64,000 nt of DNA from Actinopolymorpha rutila (GTDB taxonomy: Bacteria; Actinomycetota; Actinomycetes; Propionibacteriales; Actinopolymorphaceae): NCBI RefSeq assembly GCF_013407855.1, contig NZ_JACBZH010000001.1, positions 5,518,001-5,582,000 on the forward strand, in the 5' to 3' direction. Both the position numbers and the translations under genes were made by a program. The notes below the pieces were generated by a model. It was not told the DNA's origin. It made no database searches and worked only from the letters and a program-made list of their open reading frames with translations. The stretch's first letter is position 1. Each line of letters starts with the position of its first letter. Positions 1 to 8,290 of this stretch are shown here, piece by piece.

Positions 1-673
1 CGAACTCCGGGCTGTTGATGGACAGGTCACCGATGAGCTCGGCAAGCAACCGGTCGTCGGGATGCTGGGCCGCGGTATAACGCAGGGACGCAACGGCGAG
101 GGCAGCCTCCTCGTCCCAGTTGCGGTACAGCTCGCGGATGTGCGGATCGAGAAACAGCAGGCGCATCTGGTTCGGACGCGTCTCGGGCCGCTCGGGCGCA
201 GACGGGTCGAGATGACCGGCGAGCAGCGTGTGGCCGAGGGGGTTCCAGGCGAGGACGTCGTTGCGCCGGCCGAGCAGGAGCACGGGGACACTCGACATGG
301 ACGCGACCAGGGCGAGCGCTCCGGCGGTCGGCGTCTCCGTCCGGGCTCCCCTAGGCCGCTTGGTCGCGACGGGACGGGCGAGCGTGTGGAGGTGGGCGCG
401 CTCGGCGTCGTCGAGGTTCAGCGCCCGGGCGAGCGCCTCGATGATCGCGTCGCTGGCGTTGGTCGACTGCCCCTGCTCCAGCCGGGTGTAGTAGTTGACG
501 GAGATGCCGGCGAGCTGGGCCAGCTCCTCCCGGCGCAGACCCGGGACGCGGCGCGTGCCCCACGTGGTGATCCCGGCGTCCTCGGGGCTCAGCGCGGCCC
601 GACGGGTGCGCAGGAAGTCGCCGAGTTCGTTGGGCTTGCGCACGCGCTGCAGGTCTGCTGGCATGCCCTCCAT
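1..673 (-). CDS. MmyB-type helix-turn-helix transcriptional regulator (3' end outside window)
   Basis: Translating the minus strand from the ATG at 673 gives MEGMPADLQRVRKPNELGDF, then a helix-turn-helix with the signature GTRRVPGLRREELAQLAGIS and NYYTRLEQG. A ligand-pocket region follows (VPVLLLGRRNDVLAWNP, ETRPNQMRLLFLDP). This order, XRE-type DNA-binding domain then MmyB-like domain, defines a large actinobacterial repressor family that usually controls a divergently transcribed transporter or oxidoreductase. The divergent neighbour here is an MFS exporter 94 bp away, its likely target. The gene runs off the left edge with its last residues missing. An ATG at 664 in the same frame is an alternative start. 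The intergenic region contains the 8-bp palindrome TGGTACCA (712-719), a possible operator but not demonstrable from sequence alone. Confidence 0.85.
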   Translation of the reverse strand, partial: MEGMPADLQRVRKPNELGDFLRTRRAALSPEDAGITTWGTRRVPGLRREELAQLAGISVNYYTRLEQGQSTNASDAIIEALARALNLDDAERAHLHTLARPVATKRPRGARTETPTAGALALVASMSSVPVLLLGRRNDVLAWNPLGHTLLAGHLDPSAPERPETRPNQMRLLFLDPHIRELYRNWDEEAALAVASLRYTAAQHPDDRLLAELIGDLSINSPEF

Positions 674-766
674 TGTGCCCGGGCTCCCGGCGTCGTGGGT
701 GCCCCTGTCAGTGGTACCAAGCGGCGGGTGCTGGCTGGCACGAGCCGTCGGCCCGAAGGTCACACC

Positions 767-2209
767 ATGACCTTCGACTCCTCGACCGCCACCGTCCCCG
801 TCGGCACCGGGCAGGGCGGTCCTCCCGTGGCCCGCCCGCGCGACCGGATCGCGTTGTTCGTACTCCTCACCGCGAGCTTCACCCTCGCCGTGGACTTCTC
901 GATCCTGAACGTCGCCCTGCCGCGCATCGGCACCGACGTGGGCTTCCACCTGTCCGACCTGCAGTGGATCTCCACCGCCTTCGCCGTGTGCGCGGCCGGG
1001 TTCACGTTGTTCTTCGGCCGATGCGCCGACCTGTTCGGCCGCCGGCGCCAGTTCCTGGCAGGGATCGCCCTGCTGGGTGCGGCCTCGTTGGTGGGCGGTC
1101 TGGCCGACGAGCCGTGGCTACTCCTGCTCGCCCGCGTCGCACAGGGACTGGCCACCGCGGCGGTGACCCCGGCCGCCCTGTCGTTGCTGACCACGTCGTT
1201 CCCCGAGGGGCCGATGCGCGACCGGGCGCTCGGCCTCAACGGCGCGCTGATGGCGGCCGGCTTCACCACCGGCGCGATCCTCGGTGGCCTGCTGACCGAC
1301 CTGATCAACTGGCGGTGGGCGTTCTTCGTCAACGTGATCGTCGCCGTCCTGGTGCTCGCCGTCGGGCCGACGGTGCTGCGGGAGAGCCGTGCCGTCGACC
1401 GTCCCCGTCTCGACGCCCCGGGAGCGGTGACGGTCACGCTCGCACTGGTCGCCGGCGTGTACGGACTGACCCAGGCCGGCGAGCGTTCCTGGGGCGACCC
1501 GCGGTGCTGGGCGTCCCTGGTGATGGCCGCGGCGCTGATCGTCGCGTTCGTGATCATCGAGCGCGTCGTCGCCCAGCCGCTGGTACCTCTCGGCGTTCTC
1601 GCCCGGCGCACGATCGGCTGGGGGAACCTGGCCGGCGTACTCGCGTTCGCGACCGAGACCTCGGTGGTGTTCCTGCTGACGTTGTACCTGCAGAAGGTAC
1701 GCGGCTACACGCCCCTTCAGGCCGGCCTCGCGTTCGCCGTCCTGGGCGTCGGGACGATCGTCGGCGGCCTGGTCGCGCCGCGCGTCATCGGCCGGGTCGG
1801 CGGGAAACGGGCCATCGTCACCGCGTTCGCCGTCCAGGCCGCGGCCACCATTCCGCTGGTCTTCCTCGGTCAGTTCCCGGGCTGGCTGGCGGTACTGCTC
1901 GTCGCGACCTTTGCCGGTGGCGCGGCGAACCTGGTGGCGATCGTCGGGTTCATGGTGACCGCGACCGCCGGCCTTCCCGACGCCGAGCAGGGACTGGCCA
2001 CCGGGCTCGCGACCATGAGCCAGCAGGTGGGAATCACCCTGGGTACGCCGGTGATGTCGGCCATCGCCACGGCTGCGGGAGCCGGCGTAGTCGGCCACGT
2101 GCAGCATGGCGTGGCCACCGCCCTCGCCGTCAACGCCGCCGCCTGCGTCGTGGGAGCCGGGCTGTTCGCTCTGGCCCTTCCGCGTACGCGAAAGGAGGCC
2201 CGCGCGTGA
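767..2209 (+). CDS. DHA2-family MFS multidrug exporter
   Basis: A 480-residue integral membrane protein of the EmrB/QacA-like drug:H+ antiporter group. Visible landmarks are the first membrane helix with the DHA2-type motif (SILNVALPRIGTDVGF, LQWISTAF), the loop motif GRCADLFGRRR between helices 2 and 3, and about 14 hydrophobic segments in total, which is the usual count. The reading frame is open much further upstream, but that part is antisense to the MmyB regulator and has no membrane character. The ATG at 767 begins MTFDSSTATV and is the natural start. It probably pumps out small hydrophobic compounds. Control by the divergent MmyB-type regulator is inferred from gene order only. Confidence 0.85.
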   Translation: MTFDSSTATVPVGTGQGGPPVARPRDRIALFVLLTASFTLAVDFSILNVALPRIGTDVGFHLSDLQWISTAFAVCAAGFTLFFGRCADLFGRRRQFLAGIALLGAASLVGGLADEPWLLLLARVAQGLATAAVTPAALSLLTTSFPEGPMRDRALGLNGALMAAGFTTGAILGGLLTDLINWRWAFFVNVIVAVLVLAVGPTVLRESRAVDRPRLDAPGAVTVTLALVAGVYGLTQAGERSWGDPRCWASLVMAAALIVAFVIIERVVAQPLVPLGVLARRTIGWGNLAGVLAFATETSVVFLLTLYLQKVRGYTPLQAGLAFAVLGVGTIVGGLVAPRVIGRVGGKRAIVTAFAVQAAATIPLVFLGQFPGWLAVLLVATFAGGAANLVAIVGFMVTATAGLPDAEQGLATGLATMSQQVGITLGTPVMSAIATAAGAGVVGHVQHGVATALAVNAAACVVGAGLFALALPRTRKEARA

Positions 2210-2216
2210 ACGGCCG

Positions 2217-2825
2217 TCAGCGCGGCTCGGCCGGAGGGTCGTCGCCGGTGGCGATGGTGGTGAGGTCCTTCTGGACCCAGGCGACGTCGCGCCAGGCTCC
2301 GTGCTTCCAGCCGATCCTCCGATAGGTCCCGACGGGCTCGAAGCCCATGGCGCGATGGAAGCCGACGCTCGCGTCGTTCGGCAGTGTCATTCCGGCGGCA
2401 GCAGTACGGAAGCCGCGCTCGGCCAGACGGGTGAGCAGCGCCTCGTACAACGCGCGGCCGCCACCTGAGCGGCGACGGCCGAGCTCGAGGTAGACGCTGA
2501 CCTCGCAGGACCAGCGGTAGGCAGCGCGAGCCTTGAAGGGCCCTCCGTAGGCATAGCCGACAACCCGGCCTTGCTCCTCGAGAACGAGCCACGCGTGGGT
2601 GCGCAACGCCGAGTCGATCCGCACCGCCATGGCTTCCGGCGTGGGCGGGTCGATCTCGAACGTGATCGTGGTCTTCTCGACGTACGGAGCGTAGATCGCC
2701 GCGCACGCCTCGGCGTCGTCCGTGGTGGCGTCCCGCACCTTGACGTCATCCGTCGTCAAGCCGTCCTTGCGCACTACTTGTCGTCCCTTCCGGATAGATA
2801 GCGTGGCTTCATCAGGGCCCTTCAC
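2217..2825 (-). CDS. GNAT N-acetyltransferase, phosphinothricin acetyltransferase-like
   Basis: Resembles the PAT/bar-like branch of the GNAT superfamily, which transfers acetyl from acetyl-CoA to an amine. Recognisable stretches are VRDATTDDAEACAAIYAPYV near the start, TITFEIDPPT, VVGYAYGGPFKARAAYRWS, EVSVYLELGRRRSGGGRALY (motif A, the CoA pyrophosphate loop, here RRRSGGG instead of the common R/QxxGxG) and VGFHRAMGFEPVGTYRRIGW. The GTG start at 2825 overlaps the stop of the upstream regulator (GTGA), so the two are translationally coupled. The first 30 residues are not domain-like, and an in-frame GTG at 2738 would give a compact enzyme. The true substrate may be methionine sulfoximine or another amine. 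Coupling to an XRE-cupin regulator suggests regulated detoxification. Confidence 0.8.
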   Translation of the reverse strand: MKGPDEATLSIRKGRQVVRKDGLTTDDVKVRDATTDDAEACAAIYAPYVEKTTITFEIDPPTPEAMAVRIDSALRTHAWLVLEEQGRVVGYAYGGPFKARAAYRWSCEVSVYLELGRRRSGGGRALYEALLTRLAERGFRTAAAGMTLPNDASVGFHRAMGFEPVGTYRRIGWKHGAWRDVAWVQKDLTTIATGDDPPAEPR

Positions 2826-3418
2826 TGCTGGACTATCACCACCATGTACCTGACCGGCTTCGTGCTCGGATTACGAAAGCGCGAGCGCCCCCAGAGCCGG
2901 AACCGTAGAACGTCCCCGGTCCGGAGTTGGTGCACGTCGCCGTCGAGGGTGAGCTCCAGGATGCCGTTGAGTACCCAGACGTGCTGCTCCTGGCCCGGGA
3001 CGGGAGGCTGGTCGTAGGGGATGTCGGCACCAGGCTGCAGCAGACCCTCCATGACCTCGCCACGCAGCCCGTGCTGGGGTGGGGACACCGACCTTCGAGT
3101 GAAGCCGGACTCCTCGTCCCGCCACACCAACTGCTGGCCGGATCGCACCAGCTGCGGCGACTCCGACTCCACCTCGGCCAGTAGCTGCGACATGGTCTTT
3201 CCGTAGGCCGAGCACAGCTTTCCCAGCAGCGTGGCCGTCGGACTGATCTCCGCGCGCTCCAGCCGGGAGAGAGTCGAACGGCTGACGCCCGTCCGCCGCG
3301 CGAGCTCGTCCAGTGACCAGTCGCGTTCCACCCTCAGCTCGGCCAGCCGGCCCGGCAGGCGGGCTTCCCAACCGTCCGGACCGGAACTGTCGGCAGTCGC
3401 CATCTCGGCATCGTCCAT
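2822..3418 (-). CDS. XRE-family regulator with C-terminal cupin domain
   Basis: 198 residues from the ATG at 3418 (MDDAEMATADSS). An N-terminal Cro/C1-type helix-turn-helix (about residues 20-75, LAELRVERDWSLDELARRTG then VSRSTLSRLERAEISPTATL) is followed by a linker and a C-terminal cupin barrel (PQHGLRGEVMEGLLQPGADI, EQHVWVLNGILELTLDG, LRTGDVLRFRLWG). The open frame extends upstream into the divergent HAD gene, but only this start avoids overlap and gives the family's usual length of about 190 residues. Such proteins sense a small ligand in the cupin. It is coupled to the acetyltransferase gene by a 4-bp overlap and shares a 48-bp intergenic region with the HAD gene, so it may control both. 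Confidence 0.85.
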   Translation of the reverse strand: MDDAEMATADSSGPDGWEARLPGRLAELRVERDWSLDELARRTGVSRSTLSRLERAEISPTATLLGKLCSAYGKTMSQLLAEVESESPQLVRSGQQLVWRDEESGFTRRSVSPPQHGLRGEVMEGLLQPGADIPYDQPPVPGQEQHVWVLNGILELTLDGDVHQLRTGDVLRFRLWGRSRFRNPSTKPVRYMVVIVQQ

Positions 3419-3466
3419 ATCTGAGACTCTATCCCTGATCTGGGACGTCTTGCTAGGCTGCCGCGC

Positions 3467-4129
3467 ATGAGTAGCCGAGGAACGGTCCGCACTGCGCGAC
3501 ACGATCACCCTGTACGGCCTACCCACCTGATCGTCGACCTTGGCGGGGTCCTGTTCCAGTTCGACCACGCGACCCGCCTCCGACGCCTGAGTACGGTGCT
3601 CGCTCTATCCCCCGCGCGGGTGAACGACCTGCTGTGGACGTCCGGGTTCAGCGCTGACTGTGACGCCGGCGATTTCGCGAACGCGGTCGAGGTCCGCGAA
3701 CACTTCCGGGCCATCACCGATTTCGCCGGCACCGACGACGAGCTCGACGCCGCCTGGTGCAGCGCGTTCCGTCCCGACCATCGCGTACGGCACGCCCTCG
3801 AACTCCACCGTGGATCACTGCGCCTCGCGTTGTTCACCAACAACGGTCCGCTGGAGGAAGAGGTACTGCGCCGCCAGCATCCGGAGATGTTCGACGGCTT
3901 CGAACACCTGCTGTTCAGTCACCACCTCGGGCATCGCAAACCCGACCCGGTGGCCTTCACCAGTGCCCTGAGCCGACTGTCCCTGAGCGTCGATGACGTC
4001 CTGTTCATCGACGACAACCCCGACAATGTCGACGCGGCGCGCTGCCAGGGGTGGGCCGCCTTTCAGTTCCTTGGTCCGGAATCCGTCGAGCAGGTCACCG
4101 GCATGGGAGGTCCCAGATGCCAGGTGTGA
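3467..4129 (+). CDS. HAD-superfamily (subfamily IA) hydrolase
   Basis: A 220-residue haloacid dehalogenase-like phosphatase. Motif I is VDLGGVLF, with the nucleophile Asp24 and Gly where the classical second Asp sits, as in other DLGGV/DLGNV-type members. Motif II is ALFTNN, motif III is HRKPDP and motif IV is LFIDDNPDNV, which coordinates Mg2+. A helical cap lies between motifs I and II. The substrate is probably a small phosphorylated metabolite and cannot be read from sequence. A TAGGCT box ends only a few bases before the ATG, so the transcript may be leaderless. The last 13 bp overlap the start of an SDR relic. Confidence 0.8.
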   Translation: MSSRGTVRTARHDHPVRPTHLIVDLGGVLFQFDHATRLRRLSTVLALSPARVNDLLWTSGFSADCDAGDFANAVEVREHFRAITDFAGTDDELDAAWCSAFRPDHRVRHALELHRGSLRLALFTNNGPLEEEVLRRQHPEMFDGFEHLLFSHHLGHRKPDPVAFTSALSRLSLSVDDVLFIDDNPDNVDAARCQGWAAFQFLGPESVEQVTGMGGPRCQV

Positions 4130-4260
4130 TGGAAGGCAAGGTGGCGGTCGTGACCGGCGCCACGAACGGCATCGCGGTGAGGAGGTCGCCACCCGGTTGG
4201 GCCCGGAGGCAACCTTCGTGGCGAGGGACGTGACGTCCGAGGACGACATGAACGCCACCT
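4117..4260 (+). pseudogene. Relic of a short-chain dehydrogenase/reductase
   Basis: The frame starting at ATG 4117 reads MPGVMEGKVAVVTGATNGI, the beta-1/glycine-rich start of an SDR (TGxxxGIG). It then leaves the dehydrogenase sequence. In another frame, from about 4176, the text resumes as GEEVATRLGPEATFVARDVT followed by SEDDMNA, which is the SDR segment around the conserved DVT acidic turn. About 25 residues between the two blocks are missing, and everything after the DVT block (NAG, Ser, YxxxK) is absent. So this is a deleted and frameshifted remnant, not a gene. It sits between the HAD and LOG genes and overlaps the HAD stop. Both frames are visible directly; the decay history is inferred. 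Confidence 0.75.
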
Positions 4261-4343
4261 CGCGTCGCTGGCGAACGCGAACCGCTCCGAGGCGTAGGAG
4301 CCTGGAGTACGCGCCTGACCCAGCAGACCGGAAGGAAACAGCA

Positions 4344-4892
4344 GTGAGACGGATCGCGGTGTTCACCGGTTCGACGAGTGGCAACTCCGCCACCTTCGCG
4401 GAGTTGGCCTACAGCGTTGGCGAAGAGCTGGCTCGAAGCGGGATCGGCCTCGTCTACGGCGGCGGCCACGCCGGACTGATGGGTGCTCTGTCCCAGGGCG
4501 CGCTGGACGGCGGCGGCGAGGTGATCGGCGTGATCCCGCAGGCGATGGTCGAGCGTGAGTGGGCCCGGACGGACGTCACGGATCTTCGTGTCTGCGCCAC
4601 GATGCACGAGCGCAAGGCGATCATGGCCGACCATGCGGACGCCTTTCTCGCCCTGCCCGGCGGTCTCGGGACGTTGGAGGAGATCTTCGAGGTGTGGACG
4701 TGGCGACAACTCGGCTTCCACCGCAAGCCCGTCGGATTTCTGAACGCCGAGGACTTCTGGCAACCCCTCCTTGACACCCTGAACGGGATCGCGTCCGCCG
4801 GCTTCTTGTCCGCGGCCACCTTGGAGGACGTGGTGGTCGGCGACAACCTGTCCGACGTGCTCAAGGGGTTCTCGCAGAAGCTCGGTGCCTGA
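4344..4892 (+). CDS. LOG-family Rossmann protein (cytokinin riboside 5'-monophosphate phosphoribohydrolase)
   Basis: 182 residues from a GTG at 4344, preceded by GGAAGG at a good distance. The protein has the two hallmarks of the TIGR00730/LOG family: the nucleotide-binding YGGGHAGLMG near residue 45 and the catalytic PGGLGTLEE near residue 105. ERKAIM-like HERKAIM, which contains the conserved Arg and Lys, lies just before it. LOG enzymes hydrolyse the N-glycosidic bond of nucleoside monophosphates to release the base (adenine or cytokinin) and ribose 5-phosphate. Length matches the family. The open frame extends upstream into the SDR relic, but that part is not LOG sequence, which supports the GTG start. 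It acts in the cytosol. Bacterial members outside plant-associated species often act on AMP, so a cytokinin role is only a possibility. Confidence 0.88.
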   Translation: MRRIAVFTGSTSGNSATFAELAYSVGEELARSGIGLVYGGGHAGLMGALSQGALDGGGEVIGVIPQAMVEREWARTDVTDLRVCATMHERKAIMADHADAFLALPGGLGTLEEIFEVWTWRQLGFHRKPVGFLNAEDFWQPLLDTLNGIASAGFLSAATLEDVVVGDNLSDVLKGFSQKLGA

Positions 4893-4937
4893 CCACGTGC
4901 GACAAGCCGGTGGCTGTCGGCCGAGCAGTCCCTCCGG

Positions 4938-5678
4938 TCAGAGCTGTCCGAGCTCTGCTCGGTAGCACTCGGTGGTGTACGGCATGGTCGTCGGGCGTTC
5001 TGCGTCCAGCAGGTCCCGGACTCTCCCCATCAGTTCGTTCCGGCTGGCCGAGTCCAGGGTGATCACGTAGCTGCGGGAGGCCACCATGGCCATGACGCCC
5101 TCGGCAGTCATCGGATGGCACCAGTGGAAGTCCTGCCGTTCGACGAGACCGAAGAGTGTGCCCACCTGCTCGACTTGCCGATCCTCCGTCGGCGCTGCCG
5201 CGTAGTCGCGCAGGATCCGATCCAGCTCCGCGACCCATGGCACCGAGACGTCGCGGAGGTTCCACACCAGGCTCAGCCGCCCACCTCGGCGTAGCACCCG
5301 GGCAACCTCCGGGACCGCCCGCTCGGGATCGACCCAGTGCCAGGCCTGTGCACAGACGAGGGCGTCCACGCTCGAGTCCGGAAGAGGGATCGACTCCCCT
5401 GTCCCTTCCATGACCGGCACGTTGGGAAGCACCTGGGAGAACTGCTCGCGCATGCCGGCCGAGGGCTCCACCGCGACGACTGCGCGGCCCGGGGCACACA
5501 ACGCGCGGGTCAGCTTGCCGGTGCCCGCGCCGAGATCGACCACGGTGGTCGCGTGCTCGGGGACCAGCCAGGCCACCGCCTCCGGCGGATAGGGCGGGCG
5601 GCCACGCTCGTATGCGTCCGCCGCGGCTCCGAAAGAGCCTGCCTGAGCGTGCTTACGCTGCTCCTCACCCGTTGTCAT
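4938..5678 (-). CDS. Class I SAM-dependent methyltransferase
   Basis: 246 residues. The N-terminus contains FGAAADAYERGRPPYPPEAV, followed by SAM-binding motif I VVDLGAGTGKLTRAL, the acidic end of beta-2 (VAVEPSAGM), motif II around EGTGESIPLPDSSVDALVCA and post-motif AWHWVDPERAVPEVARVLRR. This is the Methyltransf_11 (UbiE/TAM-like) pattern. The typical actinobacterial opening with RPPYP is intact. The ATG at 5678 is preferred over the one at 5687 because a GCAGG box lies 9 nt before it. The substrate is unknown. It faces the DMT transporter gene divergently across 93 bp, and nothing shows that the two are linked. Confidence 0.82.
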   Translation of the reverse strand: MTTGEEQRKHAQAGSFGAAADAYERGRPPYPPEAVAWLVPEHATTVVDLGAGTGKLTRALCAPGRAVVAVEPSAGMREQFSQVLPNVPVMEGTGESIPLPDSSVDALVCAQAWHWVDPERAVPEVARVLRRGGRLSLVWNLRDVSVPWVAELDRILRDYAAAPTEDRQVEQVGTLFGLVERQDFHWCHPMTAEGVMAMVASRSYVITLDSASRNELMGRVRDLLDAERPTTMPYTTECYRAELGQL

Positions 5679-5771
5679 GGCAAGCATCCTGCCAGGTCGA
5701 CCCCTGCGGCCCCGGCCTGCGGAGTGGGCCGCTTCCGTTGATTTTGGTCGCCGGGCGGGAACAAGCCCGTC

Positions 5772-6653
5772 GTGCTCCTGAGTATCGCCCTGGCCCTCCT
5801 CGTGGCGGTGACCAACGCGACGTCCAACGTGCTGATGCGCAAGGCCGCGCGAGTCGTGCCCACGGCCTCGCAGTTCCAGCTGAGCCTGGTGCTGCGGCTG
5901 GTGCGCAGCCCGGTCTGGCTGGTCGGCTTGACGCTGAGCCTGGCGACCTATCCTCTCGGGGCGGCGGCGCTGGGCTTCGGCAAGCTTTCTGTCGTACAGC
6001 CGATCCTGGTGCTGGAATTGCCACTGTCGTTGATCGGCGCGTCGTGGTTGTACGACTCGCGTCTTTCGCGCCGGGACTGGCTCGGCATCTCGATGATGAC
6101 CGTGGGACTGATCGGACTGCTCGTCGTACTGGTGCCGGAGGGAGGGCAGGTCACCGGCATCCCTGCGTCGACCTGGCTTGTCGGCTCGGGCCTCAACATC
6201 GGGGTGGTCATCGTTCTGTACATGCTCGGCCGGCGCACCACGCAGCCATCCGGGCGTGCCGCCTATCTCGGGGCGGGGTGTGGGCTCGCGTTCGGCCTGT
6301 CGGCGGTCTACATGAAGAGCATGACCGAGGTGTACGACACCGAGGGGATCCCGGGAGTGCTCACCAGCTGGGAGTTCTACGGGTCGGTCGCTACGGCGAC
6401 GCTGGCGTTCTGGCTGCTGCAGAACGCCTACGCCGCCGGACAACTCGCCGCCTCCCAGCCCGGAGTCACGCTGCTGGATCCGGCAGTCGCGATCCTGTGG
6501 GGACTGATCGTCTTCCAGGAGAAGACCGAGGGTGGCCTCTTCCTCCTACTGGCTGTCGCCGCGAGTGCGGGAATCGTGGCGGGTGCCCTGACGCTGGCGA
6601 AGTCTCCTCAGTTGCGGCGGATGCACGAGAACCCGGCCGAAGTGAGTCCCTGA
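5772..6653 (+). CDS. DMT (EamA/NIPA-like) family transporter
   Basis: A 293-residue membrane protein with about nine or ten hydrophobic helices and short loops. It starts with GTG at 5772 (MLLSIALALLVAVTNATSNV). Two half-repeats, each ending in a Lys- or Pro-rich turn (GKLSVVQPILVLELPLSLIG and ASQPGVTLLDPAVAILWGLI), follow the drug/metabolite transporter pattern in which helix 4 carries xQP. There is no ATPase partner. DMT proteins of this length move small metabolites or cations. The substrate cannot be told from the sequence. Confidence 0.75.
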   Translation: MLLSIALALLVAVTNATSNVLMRKAARVVPTASQFQLSLVLRLVRSPVWLVGLTLSLATYPLGAAALGFGKLSVVQPILVLELPLSLIGASWLYDSRLSRRDWLGISMMTVGLIGLLVVLVPEGGQVTGIPASTWLVGSGLNIGVVIVLYMLGRRTTQPSGRAAYLGAGCGLAFGLSAVYMKSMTEVYDTEGIPGVLTSWEFYGSVATATLAFWLLQNAYAAGQLAASQPGVTLLDPAVAILWGLIVFQEKTEGGLFLLLAVAASAGIVAGALTLAKSPQLRRMHENPAEVSP

Positions 6654-6732
6654 GTTGCTGCGGCGCTGACCGGTCGGCACCCGTCTTGAATGGGCACTGG
6701 AATCGGCGGGCACTCCGCAGCATGATTCGATC

Positions 6733-7422
6733 ATGAGGTACGCCCGGCCGGAAGGGCCCGCACTCGAGCTTGGGACTCAGCCGCGACTCGCGAGCTGGGA
6801 CGCCGCGACCCATCCGAACCAGGTGAGGCTCCGGCACTACCACCGGCACGCCGCAGGTCTGGTGGCGCCGACCCTGGGTGCGATGACCGAGCCGTGGAGT
6901 CTACGGCTGGACGTCGGACTTCCGGACAGCGTGCCGTTGCTCGATCAGCACGACCTCGACAACTATGCCTATCCGCTCGCCCAGCACCTCGCGCGCCATG
7001 CAGAGGTGCCTCTGGTCTCGGTGTGGTGCACGAAGGGCCACCACAGCAACTCGTTCATCCGAGTCGAGCCTGCCGTCGCCCGAGCAGACCCCGACGGCGA
7101 TTCGACGATCAGCGTCCACACCACCGCGTCGGCAAGCAACACCGCGTACAAGCAGCAGATCCACGACCAACTGGCTCGCCACGCCGCTGCCCTGCCGGGA
7201 GGACCGGTGGTCCTGGAGTTGGCTTTCACGGTCGGACGGCGGAACTGGCTCAACCTGTGGAAGCCGACGATCGACGCTCTGGAACCGCTGCTCGGCCGGA
7301 CCACTCCGGGCAGGGACTGGCACCCACGCGACGGCAGGATCACCGAGCTCGGTCTCCACCTCATCGAGGACCTGTCGCTCGGTCACGCCGTACGGATCGA
7401 CGTCCTGGCCTCGGCCGGCTGA
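6733..7422 (+). CDS. Conserved hypothetical protein (unrecognised family)
   Basis: 229 residues, no membrane segment or signal peptide. The first 50 residues are loosely composed. The likely folded part starts at WSLRLDVGLPDSVPLLDQHD and includes LDNYAYPLAQHLA, VVLELAFTVGRRNWLNLWKP and DGRITELGLHLIEDL. The combination DLDN and DGRI with WKPTIDAL recalls RusA-like nucleases, but the spacing is wrong for that family, so I assign no function. The ATG at 6883 is an alternative start. An inverted repeat ATGAT-TCG-ATCAT (6722-6734) overlaps the first start codon. It converges on the phosphotransferase gene with 12 bp between the stops. Confidence 0.6.
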   Translation: MRYARPEGPALELGTQPRLASWDAATHPNQVRLRHYHRHAAGLVAPTLGAMTEPWSLRLDVGLPDSVPLLDQHDLDNYAYPLAQHLARHAEVPLVSVWCTKGHHSNSFIRVEPAVARADPDGDSTISVHTTASASNTAYKQQIHDQLARHAAALPGGPVVLELAFTVGRRNWLNLWKPTIDALEPLLGRTTPGRDWHPRDGRITELGLHLIEDLSLGHAVRIDVLASAG

Positions 7423-7434
7423 GGAGGACGGGGT

Positions 7435-8280
7435 TCAGACGTAGACCGGGTTGGTGACGTCCTCGAGCCACGCCCAGGGCATGCGTCCGTAACGGTCGAG
7501 GTCCTCCGGGCCGGCGTCCTCGAGGTTGCGGATCCACGCAGCCGTACGGTTGAGCGGCGCGACCCGCAGCGCACAGCCGGCCAGCTCACGCAGGTCCTCG
7601 ATCGGGGCGAAATCCGTCCACTGGCGAAGGTAGGTGTCGATCACCTCGCGGGTACGCTCCTCGCGCAGGTTGACGGCGTCGGCTGGTTGCGGAACCTCCC
7701 ACCGATACACGCATTCGACGACCATCATCGCCAACGATCCGAACGGATGGCCCCACGTCGCATCGGCGAAGTCGAAGAACCGGAAGCCGCCGCCGTCGAT
7801 CGGACAACAGATGTTCCCCGGCCACAGGTCACCCTGGTCCAACGCCATCGGGACCGGGCCCTCCGCCAGAACCCTGCCGGCTTCCCGCAACGCCGGCAGT
7901 GCGGACATTACGTTGTCGTACTGGCCCGCCGTGATTCGTCTGGGATCGTTTGCGGGAAGTCCCGCCAAGTAGGACGCCTGTGCCTTGGCCGCCAGGTCCG
8001 GGGCCACGGCGGGAGCTTCCAGGACTCCCGCCGACGCGAGCAGGTCTCGGCGCCCGAGCGTGCGGCGCTGCAGACGCGCGTAGTCGGCAACCACCGGCGC
8101 CAGCGCGGTGACCTCCACACTCGCCGCGTTCTCCAGCGCCGTCCGCAGAAGCGGCCCGCTGTCGCTGGTCAGGATCCAGCCACGCGATCGTTCCTCTGCC
8201 ACCGGAGCATGCACGTACTCCGGCGCCAGCACGGCTACCGTGGTCTGGACCGCGCCCTCCCAATGGGCGCGGCCGTTCAC
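7435..8280 (-). CDS. Aminoglycoside phosphotransferase-like protein, N-terminally truncated
   Basis: 281 residues from a GTG at 8280. The C-lobe of a choline/aminoglycoside kinase fold is present: the catalytic loop MALDQGDLWPGNICC (Asp and Asn kept, the usual His replaced by Gln), the DFG-equivalent RFFDFADATWGHPFGSLAMM, and helical ends. The protein begins in the middle of the N-lobe (VAVLAPEYVHAPVAEERSRGWIL). The glycine-rich strand and the ATP-binding Lys are therefore missing. Upstream the frame stays open to the helR stop but reads as non-kinase sequence antisense to an HTH relic. This looks like a 5'-deleted kinase gene that still has an open frame. It may be a pseudogene; if translated it would probably be inactive. 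Confidence 0.65.
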   Translation of the reverse strand: MNGRAHWEGAVQTTVAVLAPEYVHAPVAEERSRGWILTSDSGPLLRTALENAASVEVTALAPVVADYARLQRRTLGRRDLLASAGVLEAPAVAPDLAAKAQASYLAGLPANDPRRITAGQYDNVMSALPALREAGRVLAEGPVPMALDQGDLWPGNICCPIDGGGFRFFDFADATWGHPFGSLAMMVVECVYRWEVPQPADAVNLREERTREVIDTYLRQWTDFAPIEDLRELAGCALRVAPLNRTAAWIRNLEDAGPEDLDRYGRMPWAWLEDVTNPVYV

Positions 8281-8290
8281 CTCCTCGGCG

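Noticed and set aside
62..766. Long upstream extension of the DHA2 exporter frame
   Set aside because: It is antisense to the MmyB regulator, is not membrane-like and has no family similarity; ATG 767 is a natural start.
6733..7422. RusA-like Holliday junction resolvase
   Set aside because: DLDN, WKPTIDAL and DGRI recall RusA but are more than 100 residues apart, whereas RusA has them within about 25 residues.
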